From: WHSW01 sp963722175
Lineage (GTDB): Bacteria; Actinomycetota; Thermoleophilia; Solirubrobacterales; 70-9
NCBI GenBank assembly: GCA_963722175.1
Contig: CAVRKA010000006.1
Span: 186,001 to 250,000, forward strand
Length of the DNA: 64,000 nucleotides
Reading direction: 5' to 3'
Shown: positions 46,577 through 54,057 of the stretch, one piece after another
Layout: each line of letters opens with the position of its first letter
Numbering within the stretch: the stretch's first letter is position 1
Position numbers and translations under genes: made by a program
Notes under the pieces: model-generated
Seen by the model: the letters and a program-made list of their open reading frames with translations, nothing else
What the model was told of the DNA's origin: nothing
Database searches by the model: none

Positions 46577-47014
46577 TCAGCCCCAGCTGCCGTTTGCCGG
46601 GCAGCCGCCGGTACCGTCGACGTTGCACGGATAGGTGATCGTGCCGGAGGCGGCACGGTCGATCGTGAACGTCTGGGTCGCCGCGGTGGTCGACGTCACG
46701 GTGATCGTGTACGTCTTCGCAGCGATGTTGCTGAGAGCGACGCCCGTCGCCGGGATCGTCGGCTCGATCGCCTGGAGGAGAGCGACCGTCGCGCCGGTGT
46801 AGTTGCCGTTGTTGTCGGTCGCGTACGTCTCCATCGCGGTCTGCGTGGTCTTCGCCGTGGTCTTCGCCTTGGCGTCGTTGGCCTTATCGCGCTGGTTGAA
46901 GAACGCCGGAACGGCGATCGCGGCCAGCAGGCCGAGGATCAGCATCACGACCAGAAGCTCGACGAGTGTGAAACCCGACTCGCCCTGGGCCCTGACGCGG
47001 AGGTTGTTGAGCAT
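46577..47014 (-). CDS. pilA: Type IV major pilin, copy 1
   Basis: 145 residues, same leader and N-terminal helix as copy 2 (cleavage after Gly14, Glu5 of the mature chain). The C-terminus reads GTITYPCNVDGTGGCPANGS. The ATG at 47014 follows an AGGAGG site. Upstream is the better of the two sigma-28-like promoter elements, about 69 bp from the ATG. The 12-bp stem terminator at 46511-46539 ends the unit, so transcription of each pilin seems separate from the other pil genes. Confidence 0.95.
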   Translation of the reverse strand: MLNNLRVRAQGESGFTLVELLVVMLILGLLAAIAVPAFFNQRDKANDAKAKTTAKTTQTAMETYATDNNGNYTGATVALLQAIEPTIPATGVALSNIAAKTYTITVTSTTAATQTFTIDRAASGTITYPCNVDGTGGCPANGSWG

Positions 47015-47082
47015 TTGGTGCCTCCTGAGGTACCTGTTGCTTTGCGCCGAGTCCCAGTTGGTTCTGGCCCTGTATGGGACAG

Positions 47083-47109
47083 CTATCGGCTCGGCGGGAA
47101 AACCCTTTA
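47083..47109 (-). promoter_or_regulatory. Sigma-28 (FliA/WhiG)-like promoter of pilA copy 1
   Basis: On the minus strand TAAAGGGT, exactly 11 nt, then GCCGATAG. The sigma-28 consensus is TAAAGTTT-N11-GCCGATAA, so 13 of 16 bases and the spacing match. The predicted transcription start gives a leader of about 60 nt before the pilin ATG. Confidence 0.6.
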
Positions 47110-47190
47110 GCTGCGGTTGGGGGTCTGCTGGACGTTCATATGGGGGCCAGCCCCTAGTCGCGGGTGCGTCGAGCGTAGCCTCTCGATCCG

Positions 47191-47637
47191 ATGGCGGCAC
47201 GTCGACTGATCCTGGTGATGCTCGTTCTGCTGGTGCTCTCGAGCGCGGTCGCGGCGCTGATCCCGATCGACCGCGGAGAGCTCACCGACGAGACGACCTC
47301 GACGACCACCACGACTGCGCCCCCCGCGCCGTCCGGGAAGCTCGTGAAGGCGAGCATCCGCGCCGACGCCGCGGAGCCGCAGCGGATCCGCCTTCACAAG
47401 GGAGATCAGCTGGACCTGAAGATCTTCTCCTCGAAGCCCGGGTCGGCCGAGATCGTCGCGCTCGGCGTCTTCGAGCAGCTCGACCGCCTCGACCCCGCGG
47501 TGGTCGACCTGCTGCTCCTCGACCAAGGCACGTATCCGGTGCGATTCCTCCCGGCCCAGGCGGCGACCGGCGGCCGCGTGATCGGGCAACTCGTGGTTCG
47601 CGGAGCCGCCCGGAAGCCCGGCGGCGGCCGCGACTAG
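47191..47637 (+). CDS. Membrane-anchored or exported protein of unknown function
   Basis: 148 residues. MAARRLILVMLVLLVLSSAV is a signal peptide or membrane anchor, then a Thr-rich linker (TTSTTTTTAPPAPSG) and a small domain of about 95 residues with KASIRADAAEPQRIRLHKGD and VDLLLLDQGTYPVRFLPA. The domain has the size and strand-rich look of a cupredoxin-like fold but no Cys and no clear copper site. It is the only plus-strand gene inside the pilus cluster, divergent from pilA copy 1, and its stop overlaps the pilC stop. A role with the pilus is possible but unproven. Confidence 0.7.
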   Translation: MAARRLILVMLVLLVLSSAVAALIPIDRGELTDETTSTTTTTAPPAPSGKLVKASIRADAAEPQRIRLHKGDQLDLKIFSSKPGSAEIVALGVFEQLDRLDPAVVDLLLLDQGTYPVRFLPAQAATGGRVIGQLVVRGAARKPGGGRD

Positions 47638-48871
47638 CGGATGCTGTCGTAGAGCTTGAAGATCGGCAGGTACATCGAGATCACGATGAAGCCGACGATC
47701 GCGCCGACCACCAGATCATCACCGGCTCGATCAGCGAGGTCAGCGCCTTGACCTTGGCGTCGACCTCGGCCTCGTAGAAGTCGGCGATCTTCTCGAGCAT
47801 CGTCTCGAGCTGTCCCGACTCCTCGCCGACCGAGACCATGTGCGAGACCATCGGCGGGAAGAGCCCGTGCTCGGTCAGCGGCTCGCGATCGTGCCGCCCT
47901 TCTTGACCGAGGCGTAGACCTCGTCCATCGCCTCCTGCGATGACCGCGTTGCCGGCCGTCTCGCCGGAGATCTGGATCGCCTGCAGGATCGGAACGCCGG
48001 AGGAGACCGTCCCGCGAAGGTCCGCGACCAGCGCGCCAGGGCGACCTTCTGGACGATGTCGCCGATCTGGAACGGGAACTGCAGCTTCAGCGCGTCCCAC
48101 TGGCACCGCGCCCCGCTCGGTCTTCTTCCAGCGCAGGAAAGGCATAGGCGAAGGATCAGTACCGCCGGGATCAGGATGTACCACTTGCCGGTGACGAGAG
48201 TCGGACGACACCGACGGTGATCTTGGTCATCAGCGGCAGCTCGGTGTCCGCGCCGGGTTGTCCGCGGAGATCTCCTCGAAGATCCCGACGAAGACCGGGA
48301 CGATGAACGCGACGACGACGATCATCACGACCAGCGCGAGCGCGAAGATGACCGCCGGGTACATCATCGCCGAGCGGACCTGGCGCCGCAGCGCGTCGAG
48401 CTTCTCGAGCTGGGCGGCGACCCGGTCGAGCGACTCCTCGAGGCGGCCGGCGCCCTCGCCGGCGTGGACCATCGACCGGTAGAGCGGGTCGAAGACGCCG
48501 GGCTGCGACTCCATCGCCGCCGGAGCGAGCTCCCCGCCTCGACGTCGTCGCGAGCGCCGCCGATCGCCGGCCTTCAGCATCTCGTCCTCGGTCTGCTCCT
48601 CGAGCGTGTAGAGCGACCGCAGCATCGGCATGCCCGACGCGATCAGGGTCGCGAACTGTCGCGAGAAGACCGACAGCGCGCGCATGTTGACGCTCTTGAA
48701 GCGCTGGAAGACCGACTCGAGCTTGAACGCCTCGCGCTTCTCGGAGACGTCGAGGACGATCAGCCCGCGCTGGCGCAGCTGCTCGGTGACCTGGGCCTTG
48801 GAGCTGGCCTCGAGCTCGCCGCTGGCGGGAACTCCGGCGAGGTCGACTGCCCTGAAGGCGAAGGTCGCCAT
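47634..48871 (-). CDS. pilC: Type IV pilus inner-membrane platform protein PilC (frameshifted)
   Basis: Starts MATFAFRAVDLAGVPASGEL. The GspF-type first domain has FSRQFATLIASGMPMLRSLY and GVFDPLYRSMVHAGEGAGRL, with a membrane helix in VIFALALVVMIVVVAFIVPV. The second domain repeats the pattern: FAGTVSSGVPILQAIQISGE and MVSVGEESGQLETMLEKIAD, ending VISMYLPIFKLYDSIR. The stretch DDVEAGSSL, expected before the PGVFDPLY block, is found in another frame between about 48,530 and 48,572, so two indels flank it. More indels occur before 48,250. PilC connects the ATPases to the growing pilus. Confidence 0.78.
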
Positions 48872-48880
48872 CGGCGCGCC

Positions 48881-50006
48881 CTAGGCGACCCGCGACGCGG
48901 GACCTGCGGCCTGCTCGGCTGCGCTCATCGTCGGCCGCGCCGCCGAGCAGCCGCTTCAGCTCCTCGGGGATCGAGGCGCGCTGCTCGGCGAGCTGCGGGT
49001 GATCTTGCCCTGGCGGACGAGCTGGGCGAGGTTGGCCGTCCATCGTCTGCATCCCGATCGAGCCCGGAGGTCTGGATCGCCGAGTAGATCTGGTGGGTCT
49101 TGCCCTCGCGGATCAGGTTGCGGATCGCCGGCGTCGGCACGAGGACCTCGGTGGCGACCACCCGCGAGGCACCGTCCGCGGTCGGCAGGAGCTGCTGGGT
49201 GACGATCCCCTGCAGCGCGATCGAGAGCTGCATCCGCACCTGCTGCTGCTGGTGCGGCGGGGAAGACGTCGATGATCGCGGTCGACCGTCTGCGCGGTCG
49301 ACTGGGTGTGCAGGGTCGCGAACACCAGGTGGCCGGTCTCGGCCGCCGTCAGCGCCGTCGAGATCGTCTCCAGGTCGCGCATCTCGCCGACGAGGATCAC
49401 GTCGGGGTCCTCACGCAGCGCGGCCTTCAGCGCGATGGCGAAGTCGATGCGCGTCGGCGCCGATCTCGCGCTGGTTGACGATGCACTTCTTGTGACGGTG
49501 CAGGAACTCGATCGGGTCCTCGATCGTCAGGATGTGCTCCTCGCGCTCCTCGTTGATCAGGTCGACCATCGAGGCGAGGGTCGTCGACTTGCCGGAGCCG
49601 GTCGGCCCGGTGACGAGCACGAAGCCGCGCGGCTTGCGGCAGAAGTCCTCGAGCACGGCCGGCAGGCCGAGCGACGTCGAGGCTCTCGATCTTGTTCGGG
49701 ATCAGGCGGAACGCGGCGCGAGATCGAGCCGCGCTGGAAGAAGACGTTGACGCGGAAGCGGGCGACGTTCGGGATCGAGTAGGCGAAGTCGAGCTGCTGC
49801 TCGTTCTCGAACCGCTTGCGCTGCGAGTCGTTGAGCAGCGAGTAGACGATCTCGCGGGTGTCCTGCGGCGTCAGCTTCGGGTGATCGTCGAGCGGCGTGA
49901 TCCGGCCGCGGACGCGCAGCGCCGGCGGCAAGCCCGGCGTCAGGTGCACGTCCGAGGCCTTCAGCCCGACCATGCGGGAGAGGACGGATGCGAAGTCGAA
50001 GCTCAC
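48881..50006 (-). CDS. pilT: Twitching motility ATPase PilT (frameshifted)
   Basis: The GTG start at 50006 follows AAAGGA. Blocks in order: ASDVHLTPGLPPALRVRG, LDFAYSIPNVARFRVNVFFQ, Walker A VTGPTGSGKSTTLASM, the Asp box TIEDPIEFLH, Walker B ILVGEMRDLETISTALTAAE and the His box HLVFATLHTQSTAQT. The end has LAEQRASIPEELKRLLGG. PilT is the hexameric retraction ATPase. Indels occur near 49,720, 49,675, 49,460, 49,270 and after 49,080. Its presence predicts retractile pili. Confidence 0.82.
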
Positions 50007-50075
50007 GATGTTCCTTTCGTCACCGTCGCCGGGAAGCTTGAGCGCGGACGGCCGTTGTCCGCCCGCGCCCCCGGT

Positions 50076-51374
50076 TCACGAGCTCGAGATCACCCGGAAG
50101 CTGTTCTTGATCGTCTGCGCGGCGCCACTGCTGACCACGGCGTTCAGCGCGTTCGCATCGAAGATGACGTTCGCCTTGCTCGATCCGGTAATGAAGCCAC
50201 CGCATTTGTCGACGAACGCGGCCCCGTTGATCAGCGACGTGCCGGTCAGGCTGACGACCGTGTTCTGATAGCCGGTCGTGCACGGCCCCGAGCTCGGAGC
50301 GCTGCCCTGGCCATTGGCCATGTAGACCACGCCGTTGTAGGTGAAGTTGCCGGCCAGCGAGAGGGTGCCGCTCGCGAACACCAGCACGCCGGGGCTGGCG
50401 GGCGAATTGGCCGTTCCGGTGGTGTAGCTGCAGTTCGCGTTCTCGACGTAGATCATCGCCCCGGTGAGGTTCGAAGGACAGCCGGTGGCGTAGTAGGTGC
50501 CGAGGCTGATCGCGCGCTGCTTGAGTCGCCCGAGCGCCGCCGAGCCGAGCGTGCTCCGGTTGGTCGCGTTCGGGGCCTCGGAGCCGTCGACGTAATCGAA
50601 GGTGTATGCCCCGGCCGGCGAGAGCTGGCCCTTGGCGGGGTCATAGCCGAGGCAGGGATCGCCCGACCTGGGCCCGCCGTTCGGCGGGTGACAGCGCACC
50701 GCCACCGGCCCCGCCGTGGCGGAGTTGCCCTGCGCGTCGACGATCACCTTGCGCCCGTTGTTGGTGGTCCTGAACCATCCCGCGGTGATCGTGTTGCGCG
50801 GCAGCTGCTCCTGCTGGGGCGCGCCCTGGCCGACCAGGCCGACCAGGGTGTAGGTGTGGCCGCCGACGGTCGACCTCGCACGCACCCAGACGTAGCCGTT
50901 GGGGGCACCACCGGTGCCGCCGGTGGCGTCGTAGGCCGCCGCGCCGCGCGTGAGGAGGGACTCGTCGTAGTAGTTGGGTCCGTCGAGGTCGTCGAGCACC
51001 CGGACCTCCCAGGTCGGCGCGGTCTTGAAGTCGACCCCGCCGTTCGGGGCGCCGTCGTCGACGCTCGTGTAGTTGGTCGCCAGACCCGTGCCGATGCACT
51101 TCGACGAGGGCGTGGTCGCCTGGGTGCAGGTCGGGAACGCCGCGGCGGTGGTGGTCGGGAACGTGCGCGTCACCTGCAGGGAGCTGTTGTTGAGCGCGCT
51201 CTCGGCGAGCTGGAAGGCCCCCTCGCGGGCGCGCTGGGCGCCGGTCTGGCTGCTCTCCGCGTTGACCTGCTGGAGCACGGCGGTGCCGAGCCCCAGCGCG
51301 ACCACACCGGTCAGCATCGCGGCGACGATCGTGCCGCCGGTTTCATCCCGCATTCGCTTCCTGAGCGTGTTCAT
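50076..51374 (-). CDS. PilX-like minor pilin / pilus-associated protein
   Basis: 432 residues, intact. MNTLRKRMRDETGGTIVAAM leads into one hydrophobic helix (about 14-36), then an Ala-rich helix EGAFQLAESALNNSSLQ that is typical of PilX-type proteins. The mature chain would start TIVAAMLTG and lacks Glu5. The large C-terminal part is Gly/Ser/Thr-rich with several Cys and strand-like NGVVYMANGQGSAPSSG and GTSLINGAAFVDKCGG, recalling beta-helical 'polymer-forming' domains. The ATG overlaps the stop of the PilW-like gene (ATGA). Confidence 0.75.
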   Translation of the reverse strand: MNTLRKRMRDETGGTIVAAMLTGVVALGLGTAVLQQVNAESSQTGAQRAREGAFQLAESALNNSSLQVTRTFPTTTAAAFPTCTQATTPSSKCIGTGLATNYTSVDDGAPNGGVDFKTAPTWEVRVLDDLDGPNYYDESLLTRGAAAYDATGGTGGAPNGYVWVRARSTVGGHTYTLVGLVGQGAPQQEQLPRNTITAGWFRTTNNGRKVIVDAQGNSATAGPVAVRCHPPNGGPRSGDPCLGYDPAKGQLSPAGAYTFDYVDGSEAPNATNRSTLGSAALGRLKQRAISLGTYYATGCPSNLTGAMIYVENANCSYTTGTANSPASPGVLVFASGTLSLAGNFTYNGVVYMANGQGSAPSSGPCTTGYQNTVVSLTGTSLINGAAFVDKCGGFITGSSKANVIFDANALNAVVSSGAAQTIKNSFRVISSS

Positions 51375-52324
51375 TGGACCACCACCGTCTGTGTTTGGGT
51401 TGCACTGAGTCCGCCCGGATCCGTCACCGTGAGCTTCACCGAGTACGTGCCCGCGCCCGGCCTCCAGTCGTAGAGGCCGGTGCTGGCGAACCCGGTGTTC
51501 GCGCCCCCGGTCACATTCGTCCAGGCATAGGTCAAGCTCGAACCGTCGGCGTCGCTGGAGCCGCCGCCGTTGAGCAGCAAGTGCCCGCCGCCGGTCGCGG
51601 TCGCCGTGAACGACGCCACCGGCGGCTGGTTCTGGTTGCGCAGGAAGGCGGCGCTGCGCAGCGACGTCTCGGCGGGCGGGAGGGCGGGATCGACGTCGAC
51701 GAACAGCTGGATGCCGACGTTCGTGATCGTGGCCAGGTTGCCGGCGACGCCATAGGTGTACGTGAAGGCGGGCCGGTCGGCGCCCGCACGGCGGTTCATC
51801 ACCTTGCTGGCGATCCGGTCGTTCGAGACCGCCGCGCCGCTCGGCAGCGACCCCGGCGTGAACGGGCAGGCCGGGTAGATGCCGCCCGTCGGCAACCACG
51901 GGTTCGCCGGCACCGTCGAGGTGTTCCAGGTCTCGGTCTGCACGGTCAGCACCTGGTTCGCCGAGCTGCCCGGCGTCGGGTCGGCGGGGATGCAGTAGCG
52001 GACGCGCTTGATCCCGGCGGTGTTCGAGCCACTCGCCGTGCCCACCGTCTGAAAGGTGAGGTCATAGGGGCTCGCGGTCTCGACCAGGGTCGGGTTGGTG
52101 CGCGAGCTGGCCACGTTGCGCAGCTCGCGCACGATCCGGTCGACCGCGACCCGGGCCTGTTGCTGGGCGTCGAGCTGGCGGTTGCTGCGCGCGGCGTCCT
52201 GCTGATAGTTGATCAGCACCGTGGTGATCGCGACCAGGACGACGACGCCGAGCGTCATCCCGATCAGGACCTCGACCAGGCTGAAGCCGCGCTGGGCGTT
52301 TAGAAGCTCTGCTTGCCGCTGCAT
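51371..52324 (-). CDS. PilW-like minor pilin with C-terminal PKD domain
   Basis: 317 residues, intact. The leader MQRQAELLNAQRG is followed by FSLVEVLIGMTLGVVVLVAI with Glu5. DAQQQARVAVDRIVRELRNV is the usual following helix of PilW-type subunits. The C-terminal about 85 residues form a PKD-like domain: PPVASFTATATGGG, SSDADGSSLTYAWTNV and GTYSVKLTVTDPGG. PKD domains bind surfaces or polysaccharides, so this may be a tip adhesin. The start overlaps the upstream ORF by 25 nt. Confidence 0.85.
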   Translation of the reverse strand: MQRQAELLNAQRGFSLVEVLIGMTLGVVVLVAITTVLINYQQDAARSNRQLDAQQQARVAVDRIVRELRNVASSRTNPTLVETASPYDLTFQTVGTASGSNTAGIKRVRYCIPADPTPGSSANQVLTVQTETWNTSTVPANPWLPTGGIYPACPFTPGSLPSGAAVSNDRIASKVMNRRAGADRPAFTYTYGVAGNLATITNVGIQLFVDVDPALPPAETSLRSAAFLRNQNQPPVASFTATATGGGHLLLNGGGSSDADGSSLTYAWTNVTGGANTGFASTGLYDWRPGAGTYSVKLTVTDPGGLSATQTQTVVVQ

Positions 52325-53352
52325 TTGTCTGACTCCTGCATGTGTTCGTCGACGGCGCGGACGCAATAGGCGAGGCTCAGGCCCCCGGGCCTCGGAGAGG
52401 TGTCGGTCCAGCACGGCCACGGCTTCGTCCCCGAGCCCGCCACGCACGAGGTCACGTTCGGCGGGATCAGGTACTCGTAGCGGTCGGTCGGCGGGACCGA
52501 CTCGGTGTGGCCCCCGTTGTCCCAGCGATAGACCCGGTAGCCGTAGATCGAGTCGCCCGCCGGGACGTCGGGATCGACCGGGTTGCCCGGGATGTCCCAG
52601 TCGAAGGTCACGGTGCCGTCGCTGTTCGAGGTCTTCGAAAACCCGCCGATGTTCTTCGGCTTGTGGTTGCAGGCGTTGACATCGATCTGCGGCGACGCGG
52701 TCCCCTCGCGGACCGCGGCCCCGTTCTGGTCGACCGCGACCGCCCAGTAGAAGACCGGGGTCGGGTCGGCCGGGAACGGATCGCAGTCGCCCGGCCACGA
52801 AAAGGGAGCCCCGTACGTCGGCAAGGCGGCGATCGTCAGGTCGGTCCACCCGGTCACGCTCGCGTCCTGGGTCTGGTGCTCGAGCACCGGCGTGCCGCTG
52901 GTTCCCGTCTTGCTGTAGACGCGGTAGTAGAGGATGTCCTTGTCGCTCGACGGGAGCCAGTCGAGGTCGACGCCCCCGATCGTCCCGTTGCCCTCGAGCA
53001 CGACGTTTCGGCCCGCCATGAACGTGTCGGGCGCCGCCGGAGCGCGCCGGTTGACCTGCACCTGGACGGTGCCGATGTTGCCGGGATTGCCGTTCGCGTC
53101 GGAGGCGACCGCGCTGATCTCGTAGGTCCCGTCGGCGACCGCGCCGGCGGTGCCGGTCGTGCCGAGGGTCCAGGTGAAGGCGGCGCTCCCGCCGCTCGGG
53201 ACGACGGTCCCCTTATAGGCGCCGTCGACCCTCCAGTCGAGCGTGACCGGGCTGCCGGCGACCGAGGCGGTGAAGTCGATCGCCGTCGTCGCCGAGTTCG
53301 TAATCAGCGGCGCGTTCGGGCAGGAGCTGCCGGTCTGGCGCAGGCAGGTCAC
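52300..53352 (-). CDS. Fn3-type ectodomain ORF coupled to, or fused with, the preceding prepilin
   Basis: 350 residues from a GTG at 53352 that overlaps the prepilin stop (GTGA). It contains ATAIDFTASVAGSPVTLDWRV split by domain: an Ig-like part (LDWRVDGAYKGTVVPSGG to GTYEISAVASDANGNPGN), then two Fn3-like parts (VDLDWLPSSDKDILYYRVYS and VTFDWDIPGNPVDPD, YGYRVYRWDNGG). It has no signal or prepilin leader of its own. Either a one-base error in the CCGGGG run near 53,352 split one long prepilin, or it is made by coupling or frameshifting. A secreted pilus ectodomain is the most sensible role. Confidence 0.65.
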   Translation of the reverse strand: MTCLRQTGSSCPNAPLITNSATTAIDFTASVAGSPVTLDWRVDGAYKGTVVPSGGSAAFTWTLGTTGTAGAVADGTYEISAVASDANGNPGNIGTVQVQVNRRAPAAPDTFMAGRNVVLEGNGTIGGVDLDWLPSSDKDILYYRVYSKTGTSGTPVLEHQTQDASVTGWTDLTIAALPTYGAPFSWPGDCDPFPADPTPVFYWAVAVDQNGAAVREGTASPQIDVNACNHKPKNIGGFSKTSNSDGTVTFDWDIPGNPVDPDVPAGDSIYGYRVYRWDNGGHTESVPPTDRYEYLIPPNVTSCVAGSGTKPWPCWTDTSPRPGGLSLAYCVRAVDEHMQESDKCSGKQSF

Positions 53353-53996
53353 CCCGGCCCGTTGACGCCGCTCGAGTTGATCAGGGAGATCGCCCGGATC
53401 GTGTTCGCTCCACTGGTCCCGCCCCAGTCGACCTGGATCGATACCCGCTTGTAGTCGTCGGCGTCGGAGTCGACCGAGCCGGCGCCCTGGTTGTCGACGC
53501 AGTAGCCGCCGCCGTCGTGGCCGCCGAGCCCGTCGGCCGGGTCGTCCATCGTGCAGACCGAGACCTTGACCGTGTAAGCGATATTGGCGCGGGTGATCTG
53601 CCAGGTGCCGGCCGGAGATCCTGCGTCGGGGGCGAGCCCGGGCTGGGACTGCAGCGCCGCGACGATCGAGCTCGTCGTCGCACAGGGGTTGTTGAGGCTG
53701 CCCGGCGAGGGGCAACCGTTGGTCAGCTGGCTGTACGCGACGCTCGACCCGGCGCCGCGCGCCCCCTCCTGGATCTGCCGCGCGAGGCTGACGCCGCCGG
53801 CCCGCGCCCGGTCCGAGAGCGCTGTCAGGTTGGCCGTGTTGATCAACGCCAGCGCACCGAGGACGGCCGCGGTGAAGATCATGATCGCGACCAGGACCTC
53901 GACCATCGTGTAACCGCCCTCCCCCCTCAGGCGGCGATCGGTCAGGCGTTGACCCGCGGACGTGTGCGGACAGGCGTCATCCATGCCCCCAAACAT
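53349..53996 (-). CDS. PilV/PilI-like minor prepilin
   Basis: 215 residues; an ATG at 53984 is an alternative start. The leader ends RLRGEGG and the mature chain begins YTMVEVLVAIMIFTAAVLGA with Glu5. SDRARAGGVSLARQIQEGAR continues the helix. The C-terminal part has several Cys pairs (CPSPGSLNNPC, CTMDDPADG, GGYCVDNQGAG) and ends SLINSSGVNGPG. The downstream Fn3-type ORF begins inside its stop codon. It is the first minor pilin after pilB, 61 nt downstream. Confidence 0.8.
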   Translation of the reverse strand: MFGGMDDACPHTSAGQRLTDRRLRGEGGYTMVEVLVAIMIFTAAVLGALALINTANLTALSDRARAGGVSLARQIQEGARGAGSSVAYSQLTNGCPSPGSLNNPCATTSSIVAALQSQPGLAPDAGSPAGTWQITRANIAYTVKVSVCTMDDPADGLGGHDGGGYCVDNQGAGSVDSDADDYKRVSIQVDWGGTSGANTIRAISLINSSGVNGPG

Positions 53997-54057
53997 CGAC
54001 CGATATACGAATTCGCTTGAGGGGCCCGGACCGTGACTAGGACGCGCGTCCGCGTGG

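Larger units (their letters stand above)
45991..47031. repeat. Tandem pilin duplication with a 389-bp identical block
   Basis: Positions 45991-46379 and 46643-47031 are identical by direct comparison; the offset is 652 bp. The block covers most of the coding sequence and the ribosome-binding site. The 3' coding ends and the upstream promoter regions are clearly diverged, so the identical part may be kept by gene conversion. Confidence 0.9.
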
